DNA of 64,000 nucleotides from Proteiniclasticum ruminis DSM 24773 (GTDB lineage: Bacteria; Bacillota; Clostridia; Clostridiales; Clostridiaceae), in NCBI RefSeq assembly GCF_000701905.1, contig NZ_JNKC01000004.1, forward strand, positions 1 through 64,000. The letters are read 5' to 3'. The position numbers and the translations under genes were made by a program. Each line of letters begins with the position of its first letter. Within the stretch, counting starts at the first letter, position 1. The notes under the pieces were generated by a model, which saw nothing but the letters and a program-made list of their open reading frames with translations, ran no database searches and had not been told where the DNA came from. Of this stretch, positions 26,056-35,295 are shown one piece after another.

Positions 26056-27996
26056 TTAAGCCTCTGTCAGAGGGTTCCCTGAAAAATCCTCTTTTTTGGT
26101 ATCTTCTTTAGATGGATCTTTCTCTGTTTTTTTCACAGATTCATTCTTTTTCTCCACTGGCAGCACTTCATGGGTACGCTTGGTGATATTCCCAGTGGTG
26201 AAGAGTTCTTCAAACTCTTCTGCTTCAATTTTTTCAAATTCCAGAAGTTTTTCTGCAAGAAGATGCAGCTTGTCAATGTTCTCCTTCAGAATCTCTTCTG
26301 CTCTTTTATAAGAATTGTCCACCAGCTCTTTCACTTCGTCGTCAATGAGCTCTCCCATTTTTTCGGAGAAGTTCTTGGACTTTGAAAAATCACGTCCCAG
26401 GAATACTTCCTGGTCTTCTCCAAAGGAAATGGTACCCACTTTTTCACTCATACCATATTCGGTCACCATGGCTCTTGCGATTCTTGAAACGCGGTCGATG
26501 TCATTTTTGGCTCCTGTGGAAATATCCTTCAGCACCAAAGACTCCGCCACACGTCCACCAAGTAAGGCAACCATGCTGTCCATCATTCTGGACTTACTCA
26601 TATAAGAGCGGTCTTCCGTCGGCATATGCATGGTGTATCCACCTGCCATGCCTCTTGGAATGATACTGATCTGATGCACTGGATCCATATTAGGGAGAAC
26701 TCTGCCGATGATGGCATGTCCTGCCTCATGATACGCAGTGAGTCTTCTTTCATGATCCGAAACCACTCTGGATTTCTTTTCTGTTCCTGCAATCACTCTG
26801 GTGATGGCTTCATCCAGTTCACGCATGGTGATGAACTTTTTATCGGCACGAACGGCAAGAAGCGCCGCTTCATTGGTTAGATTTTCTAGATCAGCTCCTG
26901 TAAATCCGCTGGTCATCTTCGCCAGAACTTCCAGGTTCACATCTTCTCCAAGAGGCTTCTTACGAACATGCACCTTGAGGATTTCTTCTCTGCCTTTGGC
27001 ATCGGGATAGCCTACTGCAATCTGTCTGTCAAAACGGCCTGGTCTAAGGAGTGCATTGTCAAGAATATCCGGTCTGTTGGTTGCTGCCACCATGATGATG
27101 CCTTCATTGATGCCGAAGCCATCCATCTCCACCAGAAGCTGGTTCAGCGTCTGTTCTCTTTCGTCATGTCCGCCACCAAGGCCAGCGCCTCTTTTTCTGC
27201 CCACAGCATCAATTTCATCGATGAAGATGATACAAGGTGCATTTTTCTTAGCTTGTTCAAACATGTCACGTACTCTGGAAGCACCGACACCGACAAACAT
27301 TTCCACAAAGTCTGAACCTGAAATGCTGAAGAACGGTACCCCAGCTTCTCCGGCAGCAGCCTTTGCAAGAAGAGTCTTACCAGTTCCTGGAGGTCCTACA
27401 AGCAAAATCCCCTTAGGAATTCTAGCGCCAACTTCAAGATACTTCTTAGGGTTTCTTAAAAACTCCACCACTTCCTGAAGTTCAAATTTTTCTTCTTCTG
27501 CACCAGCCACATCTTTAAATGTGACGGTTTTATTGTCAGGGTTTGCCATTTTGGCTCTGCTCTTGCCAAAATTCATGGCATTCCGGTTGCTTGAGCCCAT
27601 ATTCTGGTTCTGCTTGTTCATAAAGAAAATGAAGAACACCACGCCACCCAATAGAAGCAGCGGTGTAATCACCGTCCAGATGGAGAAATCAGACCTTGGA
27701 GCATAGCGCTCCACAACGGCCTCGTTGTTGTTCTCGTTTAGAAACTGAGCCAGTCTCTCTGGTGCGGCTACAGTTGTAAAAATGGTGTCATCTGTCATAA
27801 CACCCCGGATGGTCATACCATCGGAAGCCACATTGATCTCTTTGACCTTGTTTTCAGAATAAGCAGTGGTGAACTCATTGAATGATATGGAATTTTTTTG
27901 CGCATCCAAATCGCTGAAGTAAATCATGGCAATGACAAGCAGCATGATTACAGCGATGAAGCTGAAAAGATTTGGTCCTCTTTTAGTCGTATTCAT
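26056..27996 (-). CDS. ftsH: ATP-dependent zinc metalloprotease FtsH
   Basis: Membrane-anchored AAA+ protease that degrades misfolded membrane proteins and short-lived regulators. It has 646 residues. Membrane helices lie at about 10-28 and 108-126 around an extracytoplasmic loop. Walker A G-P-P-G-T-G-K-T is at 201-208, Walker [12 protein letters not shown] follows, and the zinc site H-E-A-G-H is in the protease domain. The C-terminal tail is rich in Lys and Glu. It is downstream of tilS-hpt, the standard order in Bacillota. Confidence 0.97.
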   Translation of the reverse strand: MNTTKRGPNLFSFIAVIMLLVIAMIYFSDLDAQKNSISFNEFTTAYSENKVKEINVASDGMTIRGVMTDDTIFTTVAAPERLAQFLNENNNEAVVERYAPRSDFSIWTVITPLLLLGGVVFFIFFMNKQNQNMGSSNRNAMNFGKSRAKMANPDNKTVTFKDVAGAEEEKFELQEVVEFLRNPKKYLEVGARIPKGILLVGPPGTGKTLLAKAAAGEAGVPFFSISGSDFVEMFVGVGASRVRDMFEQAKKNAPCIIFIDEIDAVGRKRGAGLGGGHDEREQTLNQLLVEMDGFGINEGIIMVAATNRPDILDNALLRPGRFDRQIAVGYPDAKGREEILKVHVRKKPLGEDVNLEVLAKMTSGFTGADLENLTNEAALLAVRADKKFITMRELDEAITRVIAGTEKKSRVVSDHERRLTAYHEAGHAIIGRVLPNMDPVHQISIIPRGMAGGYTMHMPTEDRSYMSKSRMMDSMVALLGGRVAESLVLKDISTGAKNDIDRVSRIARAMVTEYGMSEKVGTISFGEDQEVFLGRDFSKSKNFSEKMGELIDDEVKELVDNSYKRAEEILKENIDKLHLLAEKLLEFEKIEAEEFEELFTTGNITKRTHEVLPVEKKNESVKKTEKDPSKEDTKKEDFSGNPLTEA

Positions 27997-28125
27997 CGTA
28001 TTATCAGGTAAACTGAATTACCCGCTCCTTTCCTCTGTTACTTAGTATTATGAAGCAGAAGCCTCAATTAAATTGTATGCTACTAATTATACTCCATAAA
28101 CCTTAAACTTAACATTATTTTTTGC

Positions 28126-28668
28126 CTATTTTTTGTAAATTTCATCCTTCAGTGAAGCAACATAAGGAAGATTTCTGTACTTTTCCGCATAGTCGATGCC
28201 ATAGCCGATGATAAACTCATCTGGCACTTCAAACCCTACATACGTCACAGGGATATCTCTTACTCTTCTTTCTTTTTTATTGAGCAGACAAACAATGTCC
28301 GTTCCGGCTGCTTTTCTTGCTTTCAGGTATTCTACAAGGTAACTAAGTGTCAGCCCTGTGTCTATGATGTCTTCTACAATAAGGATATGTTTTCCGGTGA
28401 CATCCTCATCCAGATCCTTCGTAATCTTCACGACACCTGAGCTTTCCGCTCCGGATCCATAACTGGAAACTTCCATGAATTCAATGTTGCAAGGGATGGT
28501 GATTTCCTTCATCAGGTCTGTCATGAACACCACAGAGCCCTTGAGGATCCCCACAAGAACAAGTTCCTTCCCTTCATAGTCTTTACTGATTCTTGCACCC
28601 AGTTCTCTGCATTTTTCGGCCAGCTCTTCCCGGCTGATCAAAATGTCCTTCACATCATTTGCTATCAT
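28126..28668 (-). CDS. hpt: hypoxanthine phosphoribosyltransferase
   Basis: Purine salvage enzyme joining hypoxanthine or guanine to PRPP. From the ATG at 28668, which has AGGAGG about 6 bases upstream, it has 180 residues; this start overlaps the tilS stop by 14 bases. The PRPP-binding loop V-E-D-I-I-D-T-G-L-T-L is complete. In related bacteria Hpt and TilS are reported to co-regulate ftsH; that is family knowledge. Confidence 0.95.
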   Translation of the reverse strand: MIANDVKDILISREELAEKCRELGARISKDYEGKELVLVGILKGSVVFMTDLMKEITIPCNIEFMEVSSYGSGAESSGVVKITKDLDEDVTGKHILIVEDIIDTGLTLSYLVEYLKARKAAGTDIVCLLNKKERRVRDIPVTYVGFEVPDEFIIGYGIDYAEKYRNLPYVASLKDEIYKK

Positions 28669-30043
28669 TTGTATCCTCCTCAAATATCCCGATTTCCAGG
28701 ATTCTTTCTGTTTTCTCTCGTACTTTATAGTCTTCACTGATCATCATGTGACCGATGTAGATGATGTCTTTCTCATACTGGAACACCAGAAGCTCATCCC
28801 GGTCTTCCCGGCTGACCTTCCTGTCAATAAGAATGTTCTTCAGTTTCCGGTATCCATTCATGCCAAAAGGTCTCATCCGGTCCCCTTCATCTCTGTGTCT
28901 CACAAGGATTTCCCCACTGATGAGATCCCCATTGAAGAACCGGAGCTGTTTGTCTTTTTTCATCTCTTCCCGTTCAATATAACGGAGTGTGATTTTCTGT
29001 CCTTTTACATGATAGGTTCCTGGTATACTCAGCACTTCGTGCAGCATCGTATTTTCCCTTTCTGTCTTTTCTTTTTTTATTTCAATCAGAAGGTCTCCAT
29101 AGTCATTTCTTCCCTGTACTCCTTCTTTGATATCCAGTTTTTTCCCTGTCTCCTTCAGAAACAGCTGAAGAAGATCTCTGATATGAACCTCTTCAATGTC
29201 TTTCAGATTTCCTTTCACCTTTTGGACTGCATCCATGAGAAGCCTGGAAGATATGGCATAAGGAAGTTCTTTCACCTCTTTTGACAGGCGAACCTGTTCA
29301 CCGTCTTCATGAAGAAAACTCTTTTTCGCCTTCTCCACTTCTCTTTCGATGAATTTCAGATCTTCTACAAGCAGCCCCGTCATCCTGGAGATGCTTTGAG
29401 AGACGTCCGCATTGAAGTATTTTTCCAGATAAGGCAGCACTTCATTTCTGATCCGGTTTCTCTGATACTCCACTTCATCATTGGTGTGGTCATGACGGTA
29501 TGAAATCTGATTTTTTTCAAGATAACCCAGCAGTTCACTCTTCTTATAGAAAAGCAATGGTCTAATGTATCGTCCACGAACTGGAGATATCCCTGTCAGG
29601 CCTTTTAACCCAGTGCCTCTTACAAGATTCAGAAGAACCGTCTCCACCTGATCATCCAGATGATGGGCCGTAGCACATTTTGAAAATCCCTGCTCGTCCA
29701 TGACTTTCTCAAAGAAGGCATACCGGAGTGTTCTTCCCGCCATTTCAAAAGACATTTTCTCAGCTTTTGCATAGGCTGCCACATCTATTTTTCTGGAGAA
29801 AAATGGAACTTTCTTTTCTTCACAAAAGCTTCTGCAGAAGGCTTCATCGCTGTCTGCATTCTCTCGAAATCCATGATTGAGATGTGCAGCTCCCAGACGT
29901 AGTCCAAGAGTCTCTCTCACTTCGAGAAGAAGGCATAAAAGCGCGACAGAATCTATCCCTCCGGAAAAGGCAACAAGTATCCTGTCTTCTTTTCCAATGA
30001 TCTCTTCTTTCATGAGTGTATCAAGAAATTTATTTGTCAGCAT
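28655..30043 (-). CDS. tilS: tRNA(Ile) lysidine synthetase
   Basis: Converts C34 of the CAT-anticodon tRNA-Ile to lysidine so that it reads AUA. It has 462 residues. The PP-loop motif S-G-G-I-D-S is at 27-32, followed by A-H-L-N-H-G-F-R, H-H-L-D-D-Q-V-E-T and R-G-T-G-L-K-G-L-T-G-I. C-terminal substrate-binding domains follow (R-H-R-D-E-G-D-R-M-R-P-F-G). The start follows GGGAG at 6 bases. It is first in tilS-hpt-ftsH. Confidence 0.95.
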   Translation of the reverse strand: MLTNKFLDTLMKEEIIGKEDRILVAFSGGIDSVALLCLLLEVRETLGLRLGAAHLNHGFRENADSDEAFCRSFCEEKKVPFFSRKIDVAAYAKAEKMSFEMAGRTLRYAFFEKVMDEQGFSKCATAHHLDDQVETVLLNLVRGTGLKGLTGISPVRGRYIRPLLFYKKSELLGYLEKNQISYRHDHTNDEVEYQRNRIRNEVLPYLEKYFNADVSQSISRMTGLLVEDLKFIEREVEKAKKSFLHEDGEQVRLSKEVKELPYAISSRLLMDAVQKVKGNLKDIEEVHIRDLLQLFLKETGKKLDIKEGVQGRNDYGDLLIEIKKEKTERENTMLHEVLSIPGTYHVKGQKITLRYIEREEMKKDKQLRFFNGDLISGEILVRHRDEGDRMRPFGMNGYRKLKNILIDRKVSREDRDELLVFQYEKDIIYIGHMMISEDYKVREKTERILEIGIFEEDTNDSK

Positions 30044-30111
30044 TTCATACTCCCAAGGACTTATTTTGCTACTCTTACTAGTTTACCTTCTTTTTTCTTT
30101 CATATCAATTG

Positions 30112-30140
30112 AAAAGGCAAGGATTTCTCCCTGCCTTGCT
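30112..30140 (-). terminator. terminator downstream of the ars-linked zinc-ribbon gene
   Basis: GCAAGG / CCTTGC hairpin followed by CTTTTC on the minus strand. Confidence 0.6.
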
Positions 30141-30151
30141 TTCTTATTGAT

Positions 30152-30343
30152 TCAAAAAATATCTTCCGGCAGATTGAGATCTACCACCGTGTCCGCTTTC
30201 TGGGACGGATCCTCGTGTATGTCTTTCATGCCCCGCATGGTGTTCACGGATTTACAGCTCTGACACTCATAGCCCCCCTCCACAGGAACGAAATAAGTGA
30301 TTTTCTCACAGTTCACACAATATGCGTCTTTGGCTTCCAACAT
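30152..30343 (-). CDS. small zinc-ribbon protein
   Basis: 63 residues from the ATG at 30343, which has AAAGGGG 9 bases upstream. Two Cys pairs, C-V-N-C and C-Q-S-C, are 17-20 residues apart in the first half, a layout that binds one zinc. The acidic tail is D-L-N-L-P-E-D-I-F. It follows arsA by 139 bases on the same strand. I do not recognise a function. Confidence 0.6.
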   Translation of the reverse strand: MLEAKDAYCVNCEKITYFVPVEGGYECQSCKSVNTMRGMKDIHEDPSQKADTVVDLNLPEDIF

Positions 30344-30481
30344 GATCTCCATCCCCTTTCCAGTTTATTTGTATCTATAATTATACAAACATCTTCTGAG
30401 ACTCTCATGAAGACTTTAGAAAATAACTGTGAACATTATGAATTAGGATGCCATCATGTTATGCCATTGATTTTTAAGTTC

Positions 30482-32224
30482 CTACGGAATCAGCTGAAGG
30501 AGCGTTTCACCTTTTAATTCTTCTTTGCTCCAAGGAACCATCACAAAACGTCCCTCCATTTCTTCAAAGACCAGGTTCGCCCATTTTCGTTCCTCTTTCT
30601 GTTTTTCTCTGACAAACAGCGAGTTGTCGGAGAGCTGCTCAAGAGTCTGATTGAGTATCCAGCTGTCCACATGGATTCCCGCTCTGATGAGGTCCTCTTT
30701 CAGCCTTTTTGCTTCATAGAACGGAGTGGGTTCAGGAAGTGATACGATGAACACTTTGGTCTCTTTCTTATTCCTGAGTCTGGGCAGGAGAGTTCTCACC
30801 GCTTCCGGAATTTCCCCCTGACTTCTTTCTACTTCTTTATGGTAACTTTCTGTGCTGTCCAAAAGGAGCAAAGTATGCCCCGTTGGCGCAGTATCAATAA
30901 TGAGAAGCTCTTCTCCGCTTCCATGAACAATCTCAGCAAACTTCCTGAAAATGGAAATCTCTTGGGTACAAGGACTTCGGAGGTCTTCTTCTATATAAGC
31001 AAGATCTTCTTCAGAAGCACCTTCCGCTTTTTTCAGGACCTCTTCTTTATAGTGTCTAAGCTCCTCTTCTTCATCAATAAAGGATACTTTCAGATTTTCC
31101 GATTCATGAACCGTTTCTGTCAGGTGATTTGCTGGATCCGTGGTAGTCAGATGCACTTTCACTCCGTTTTTGGCAAAATACATTGCCATGGCCGAAGCGA
31201 TGGTGGTTTTTCCAACTCCTCCTTTGCCCATGGTAAAGAGAACTCTTGTGCCATCTTTCCGGATTTCCTCCAGCAGCAGCTGAAAATCCATGGAGGAATG
31301 GATATCGTATTCTTCGTTCACATTTCTACCTGAAGTGATTGTAAGCATTCTTCTGATGTTCTCCACCGAATCCATGGCATATGATCTCAGGGGGATCGAT
31401 GCTGTTTCTATGCCGTCCAGCTCTTCTGGCCGTTCCTTCCAAGCTTTCTCTTGCTTGAGCTTCATCAGTTCCAGGACTCCTTGTGGACTTTCTTCTGTGA
31501 TGAGCCCATTAACGAGAAGAAGCTGATTTATAACACCAAGCTCCTTCAGCTCTTTCGATGCTCGGGCAGCTTCCAGAAGAGGAGATCTGTCCGGCCTTGT
31601 CACCAGAACCATTTTTGTCTTCTTCTTGTCCTTTAATACTTCTACCGCTCCTTTATAGACCTCTCTGCTTTCTGTGAGCCCTGACAGCTGCCCTAAACAA
31701 GATGCCCCTGAGGTATTCTGATCAAGAAAACTGGTCCAGGCAGAGGGCAGTTCCAGCATTCTTAACGTGTGACCCGTAGGTGCTGTATCAAATATAATAT
31801 GATCAAACTCCTCCTGAATCAGTTCATCTGCCAGAAGTGTGGTGAACTCATTGAAAGCAGCCACTTCTACGGTGCATGATCCTGAAAGCTGCTCCTCCAT
31901 ATTCTGGATAGCAACGTCTGGCAAAATACCTCGGTATGGAGCTACAACAGATTCCTTGTACTTTTCAGCAGAAACAATCGGGTCGAGATTCATCAGGTAC
32001 AGATTTTTCACACTCTCAATTTCTGTCTTCTCGTTGGAAGCTTTCAGCTCGAAAAGATCCTGAAGGTTTGAAGCGGGATCTGTACTTACCAGAAGAATCT
32101 TCTTTCCAATCTCAGCCAGAGCAACTGCTGAAGCCGAAGCTGCCGAAGTTTTTCCGACTCCTCCCTTGCCCGTGAAAAAAATATACTGATAGGACTGCAG
32201 ATCTTCGGGATTAAATACTCTCAT
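30482..32224 (-). CDS. arsA: arsenite-stimulated pump ATPase ArsA
   Basis: Soluble ATPase that energises arsenite/antimonite efflux through a membrane permease. It has 580 residues and the duplicated form. Each half has a deviant P-loop G-K-G-G-V-G-K-T (about 19-26 and 336-343) and the signature D-T-A-P-T-G-H-T. It follows arsD by 9 bases. The expected partner permease (ArsB or Acr3) is not in this window. Confidence 0.95.
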   Translation of the reverse strand: MRVFNPEDLQSYQYIFFTGKGGVGKTSAASASAVALAEIGKKILLVSTDPASNLQDLFELKASNEKTEIESVKNLYLMNLDPIVSAEKYKESVVAPYRGILPDVAIQNMEEQLSGSCTVEVAAFNEFTTLLADELIQEEFDHIIFDTAPTGHTLRMLELPSAWTSFLDQNTSGASCLGQLSGLTESREVYKGAVEVLKDKKKTKMVLVTRPDRSPLLEAARASKELKELGVINQLLLVNGLITEESPQGVLELMKLKQEKAWKERPEELDGIETASIPLRSYAMDSVENIRRMLTITSGRNVNEEYDIHSSMDFQLLLEEIRKDGTRVLFTMGKGGVGKTTIASAMAMYFAKNGVKVHLTTTDPANHLTETVHESENLKVSFIDEEEELRHYKEEVLKKAEGASEEDLAYIEEDLRSPCTQEISIFRKFAEIVHGSGEELLIIDTAPTGHTLLLLDSTESYHKEVERSQGEIPEAVRTLLPRLRNKKETKVFIVSLPEPTPFYEAKRLKEDLIRAGIHVDSWILNQTLEQLSDNSLFVREKQKEERKWANLVFEEMEGRFVMVPWSKEELKGETLLQLIP

Positions 32225-32233
32225 AGGAACACC

Positions 32234-32590
32234 TTACAGAGTCAGCAGCTTTTCATTGCTGCCATCAAGTTCTTCCTGATGAAGGCCAGTCCATGAGGAA
32301 AGCTCTTCTGTACTTGGATACTCTCCTGTCTTCACAATCTTTCCATTCAAGAGTGTAACAGGAAGCACGCTCATTCCTTTTTCCTTCATGAGCTGCGTCA
32401 AATCTGTATTCTTCGCAAACTCCATGGGATGCATAGAGAGATTGTAACGTCTTGCTCCAAATCCTTTTTTATTCAGACCCCGGATAACGGTGGTGATTCT
32501 TAGCAGCTCCGGATCCACAGAGGGACCACAGACGCCAGATTCACAGCACAATGCTTTTTCATAGATTTTGATTTCGCAGTTTTCGTTCAT
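32234..32590 (-). CDS. arsD: arsenic metallochaperone ArsD
   Basis: Carries As(III)/Sb(III) to ArsA and acts as a weak repressor. The ATG at 32590 has AAAGGG 9 bases upstream; 118 residues. C15-C16 and C21 in L-C-C-E-S-G-V-C have the spacing of the metal-binding Cys12, 13 and 18 of the plasmid R773 protein. The C-terminal Cys pairs of some ArsD proteins are absent. The start is adjacent to the arsR stop. Confidence 0.93.
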   Translation of the reverse strand: MNENCEIKIYEKALCCESGVCGPSVDPELLRITTVIRGLNKKGFGARRYNLSMHPMEFAKNTDLTQLMKEKGMSVLPVTLLNGKIVKTGEYPSTEELSSWTGLHQEELDGSNEKLLTL

Positions 32591-32591
32591 A

Positions 32592-32969
32592 TTAAACAAC
32601 CCTTTCTTCATTCATAAACAGAAGCACATTTTCTTTCAGAGACTCACAATTATAGTTTTTCACCTTATATTCTTGAAGCCTCTTCCAATCCTCCTCATAA
32701 ATCTTCTCCCCTTTCAGAGATTCAATCATGGAGGAAATAAACGGATAGGATTTCAAAGTCTCTCTTTTCAGCCTGTAGTAACTATACTTGGCGTCCTTCC
32801 TATAGTCTGTCACCAGAGCTTCATTCAACTTCGCCAGATGCCTCGAAACATTGGACTGGCTCATGGAAAGGATCCCTTCCAGTTCGCAGGCGCACAGTTC
32901 TCCTTCTGACAAGAGATATAGTATTCTCAACCGGTTTTGGTCCCCCAAAGCCTTAGTGATCTTCAACAC
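32592..32969 (-). CDS. arsR: ArsR-family arsenic-responsive repressor
   Basis: Winged-helix repressor, 125 residues. The metal site E-L-C-A-C-E-L is at 24-30 (C26 and C28) and is followed by the recognition region M-S-Q-S-N-V-S-R-H-L-A-K-L. As(III) binding at the Cys residues should release DNA. The exact start is uncertain: a GTG at 32969 opens the recognisable domain, but GGGAGG lies 15 bases upstream of it, so a slightly earlier non-ATG start is possible. It is first in arsRDA. Confidence 0.92.
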   Translation of the reverse strand: MLKITKALGDQNRLRILYLLSEGELCACELEGILSMSQSNVSRHLAKLNEALVTDYRKDAKYSYYRLKRETLKSYPFISSMIESLKGEKIYEEDWKRLQEYKVKNYNCESLKENVLLFMNEERVV

Positions 32970-32995
32970 ATCCAGATTCTTTCGCCTCCCTCACA

Positions 32996-33025
32996 TTATC
33001 ATATTCAATTATAATCATATGATAA
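32996..33025 (-). promoter_or_regulatory. arsRDA promoter/operator
   Basis: Inverted repeat TTATCATAT-N12-ATATGATAA. On the minus strand a TATAAT -10 box lies inside the spacer, so a repressor bound here would block RNA polymerase. It is the likely ArsR operator. Confidence 0.65.
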
Positions 33026-33083
33026 AACCTTAAAGATAGCAATCTGTTCTTCAAAATTCTCCTGGAGATTCCTTCACAATCCC

Positions 33084-33112
33084 TTGAATGTTTTTATACC
33101 TTAGGCTATAAT
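33084..33112 (+). promoter_or_regulatory. promoter of tRNA-Pro
   Basis: TTGAAT, 17 bases, TATAAT, ending 13 bases before the tRNA 5' end. Confidence 0.8.
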
Positions 33113-33125
33113 TAGTAATGTTCAT

Positions 33126-33201
33126 CGGGGTGTAGCGCAGATGGTAGCGTGCTAGACTGGGGGTCTAGAGGTCGCAAGTTCAAGTCTTGTCACTCCGACC
33201 A
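33126..33201 (+). tRNA. tRNA-Pro (GGG)
   Basis: Cloverleaf with acceptor CGGGGTG / CACTCCG, T-loop AGTTCAAGTCT, and anticodon stem CTAGA/TCTAG around CTGGGGG (anticodon GGG). CCA is encoded at 33199-33201. Confidence 0.95.
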
Positions 33202-33202
33202 T

Positions 33203-33241
33203 AAGAGCTTTTTCCATATCATTTGGAGAAAGCTCTTTTTT
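33203..33241 (+). terminator. terminator of tRNA-Pro
   Basis: AAGAGCTTT / AAAGCTCTT hairpin ending in a T run, two bases after the tRNA. Confidence 0.8.
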
Positions 33242-33267
33242 ATTGCAGTTCACTGGATTTATGGAAT

Positions 33268-33314
33268 AAAAAAGAACCAGACGCCTTCATCAATGAAGTA
33301 ATCCGGTTCTTTTT
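33268..33314 (-). terminator. terminator of the ZIP transporter gene
   Basis: AAAAAGAACC / GGTTCTTTTT arms enclose a second CTTCAT/ATGAAG stem. T runs occur on both strands, so it may act in both directions. Confidence 0.75.
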
Positions 33315-33319
33315 CATGT

Positions 33320-34153
33320 CTAAGAGCCTCCAAACATCACAAGGCTTGCCGCCATGAGCATCATGCCAGAGATGAGGCCATAAATGGCAATATGGTGCTC
33401 TCCATACTTCTCTGCTGTGGGCAAAAGCTCATCAAGAGAAATGTAGACCATGATCCCTGCCACAATGGCAAAGACAATACCAAACATGGATTCTGAAAGA
33501 TAATTCCGTAATAGAAAATAGCCGATGATGGCACCCACAGGCTCCGATAGCCCTGACAGAAAAGAGTACTTGAACGCCCTTCTTCTGCTGCCTGTGGCGT
33601 GATAGATGGGCACAGACACGGCAATCCCTTCTGGGATATTATGGATGGCAATGGCCACAGCAATACTGACTCCCATGGCCGGGTCTTCCAATGCACCAAT
33701 GAAAGTGGCGAGTCCTTCCGGAAAATTATGGATGGCGATGGCCAGAGCCGAAAACATCCCCATTCTCATAAGATTGTGGTTTTCCCTGGCTTTCTTTGCC
33801 TCTTCGAGATCTTCAATATCTCTCATCTCGTGAGGATTCTCCGCCTTCGGCACCAACTTGTCGATGAGGGCGATGATAAAAATCCCCCCAAAAAAGGCCA
33901 AAGTAGTATAAAGATACCCTTTATCCGCTCCGTGAACAGCCTGGAGAGAGTCTTTCGCTTTTACGAAAATCTCAATCATGGAGACATAGATCATGACTCC
34001 TGCAGAAAACCCAAGAGCCGCGGACAAGAATTTTTTATTGGTCTGTTTCGTATAAAAGGCCATAAGGCTTCCTACACCCGTTGCCAGACCTGCAAATACC
34101 GTGAGCATAAAAGCAAACAGTATACTGCTTACGTCATATTCCACATAAATCAC
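33320..34153 (-). CDS. ZIP-family metal transporter (ZupT-like)
   Basis: Imports zinc or other divalent cations across the cytoplasmic membrane. It has 277 residues and about eight membrane segments. The paired ZIP signatures H-N-F-P-E-G (about 142-147) and H-N-I-P-E-G (about 171-176) hold the metal-binding His, Asn and Glu. The cytoplasmic loop E-D-L-E-E-A-K-K-A-R-E-N-H before the first motif is charged. It is monocistronic with terminators at both ends. Confidence 0.93.
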   Translation of the reverse strand: MIYVEYDVSSILFAFMLTVFAGLATGVGSLMAFYTKQTNKKFLSAALGFSAGVMIYVSMIEIFVKAKDSLQAVHGADKGYLYTTLAFFGGIFIIALIDKLVPKAENPHEMRDIEDLEEAKKARENHNLMRMGMFSALAIAIHNFPEGLATFIGALEDPAMGVSIAVAIAIHNIPEGIAVSVPIYHATGSRRRAFKYSFLSGLSEPVGAIIGYFLLRNYLSESMFGIVFAIVAGIMVYISLDELLPTAEKYGEHHIAIYGLISGMMLMAASLVMFGGS

Positions 34154-34221
34154 CTCATTGTTAATGTACTTATCATCTAGTTTAACAAAAGCAGCACTCC
34201 ATTTACAGTCAAATGACGTAA

Positions 34222-34260
34222 AAAGGCAGATTCCTTCGTGTATTGAAGGAATCTGCCTTT
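34222..34260 (-). terminator. terminator of the XRE-B12 regulator gene
   Basis: AAAGGCAGATTCCTTC / GAAGGAATCTGCCTTT perfect hairpin followed by T on the minus strand. Confidence 0.85.
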
Positions 34261-34284
34261 AACTTTTTTATAGATGCTTTAGCC

Positions 34285-35166
34285 TTATATTCTCTTCAGA
34301 TTCCTCTCCACTTCTTCCACACTCTGGCAGTATACATCCGCACCCGTTTCTGTCGCCACATTTCCTACATTGAGAAAAGCTCTTCCTCCGATAATAATGG
34401 TAGGGGTCTTGGTTCCAAACTTCTGTTTGATGACATCGATGAGGAGCTTCGCTGAATCAATATGATACGGCATGGTGACGGAAAGAATGATGGCATAAGG
34501 CTTTTTGTCCTTGATGGCCTGAACGATATTATCTGTAGGAATCATGTTTCCAAGATACATGACATTATGTCCATTGGACTCGAGAATATCTCCTACCATT
34601 TTCAATCCGATATGATGCTGCTCCGCTCCTGGAGTCAGAAGTAGAATCGGTCTTTCTCCGTCCCCTTCCTGGAACTTTCTTCTTTTCACCAGCGCCATAT
34701 TCTCCAGGGAGATCTCTGAAATAAAATGCTCTTTCCAGATGGGCATTTCTCCCTTTTCCCAGAGCTCCCCTGTTTCTTTCAGAGAACGCTCAATATAATC
34801 ATGATAAATCACTTTAGATGGAACACCTTTCTTCAGCAGATGGAGAAGAATCTTCCGCACCATCTTCTTATCCCCTTCCAGGAGGCTTTTCATATAAAGC
34901 TCGTAGGGATAATCTTTCGAATCTTCAGGCCCTTTGCTCTCCACTTCTTTTCTCACCAGCTGGTCATCCCTGCCTAAAAGATAGTCCACAGATACTTTAT
35001 AAAGATCAGCAATCTCAGATACCTTGCTAAGATCCGGAACTCTTGTGCCATTCTCATAGTTTGCAATAGTGGTCTGTCCTATGCCCAAAGCAGATGCTAC
35101 ATCCTTCTGGGTCATGCCATATTTTTTTCTTAACTCTTTAATACGGGATGAAAACTCATTGCTCAT
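34285..35166 (-). CDS. XRE-type regulator fused to a CarH-like cobalamin-binding module
   Basis: 293 residues, soluble. Residues 8-62 are an XRE helix-turn-helix (M-T-Q-K-D-V-A-S-A-L-G-I..T-T-I-A-N-Y-E-N-G). Residues 88-165 resemble the four-helix cap of B12 proteins and contain W136 followed nine residues later by E146-H147, the W-x9-EH motif of CarH photoreceptors. Residues 172-293 are a Rossmann-like B12-binding domain with E182-x-H184-x-x-G187 (usually D-x-H-x-x-G); H184 is the likely lower cobalt ligand. Known CarH proteins use a MerR-type domain; here it is XRE. The ATG at 35166 fits domain length but has a weak ribosome site; a TTG at 35199 has AGGAGGG too close. Divergent from a photolyase operon, which it probably represses in the dark with adenosylcobalamin; that is inference. 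Confidence 0.85.
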   Translation of the reverse strand: MSNEFSSRIKELRKKYGMTQKDVASALGIGQTTIANYENGTRVPDLSKVSEIADLYKVSVDYLLGRDDQLVRKEVESKGPEDSKDYPYELYMKSLLEGDKKMVRKILLHLLKKGVPSKVIYHDYIERSLKETGELWEKGEMPIWKEHFISEISLENMALVKRRKFQEGDGERPILLLTPGAEQHHIGLKMVGDILESNGHNVMYLGNMIPTDNIVQAIKDKKPYAIILSVTMPYHIDSAKLLIDVIKQKFGTKTPTIIIGGRAFLNVGNVATETGADVYCQSVEEVERNLKRI

Positions 35167-35265
35167 GCTCTCTGGTACACCGAAGTCCTTGTGTACCAAC
35201 CCTCCTTTCGATTTAGGATGACACCCGATACGTGTTATTCTTATCGGATTCTCGTATTTACATAC

Positions 35266-35294
35266 ATTAAATCACGTTTTGTGATAGATTGCAA
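35266..35294 (-). promoter_or_regulatory. promoter of the XRE-B12 gene with internal palindrome
   Basis: TTGCAA, 17 bases, TTTAAT on the minus strand. The spacer region contains ATCAC-N5-GTGAT (35271-35285), well placed for autorepression. A further inverted repeat CCGATA-N11-TATCGG lies at 35225-35247, downstream of the start of transcription. Confidence 0.65.
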
Positions 35295-35295
35295 G

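Noticed and set aside
27252-27259. TTGTTCAA inside ftsH as an operator
   Set aside because: It lies within a conserved coding region with no promoter nearby; an 8-mer is expected about twice by chance in this window.
28643-29284. 213-codon frame on the plus strand across tilS
   Set aside because: Antisense to a well-supported tilS gene, rich in Phe/Leu/Ser as expected of an antisense shadow.
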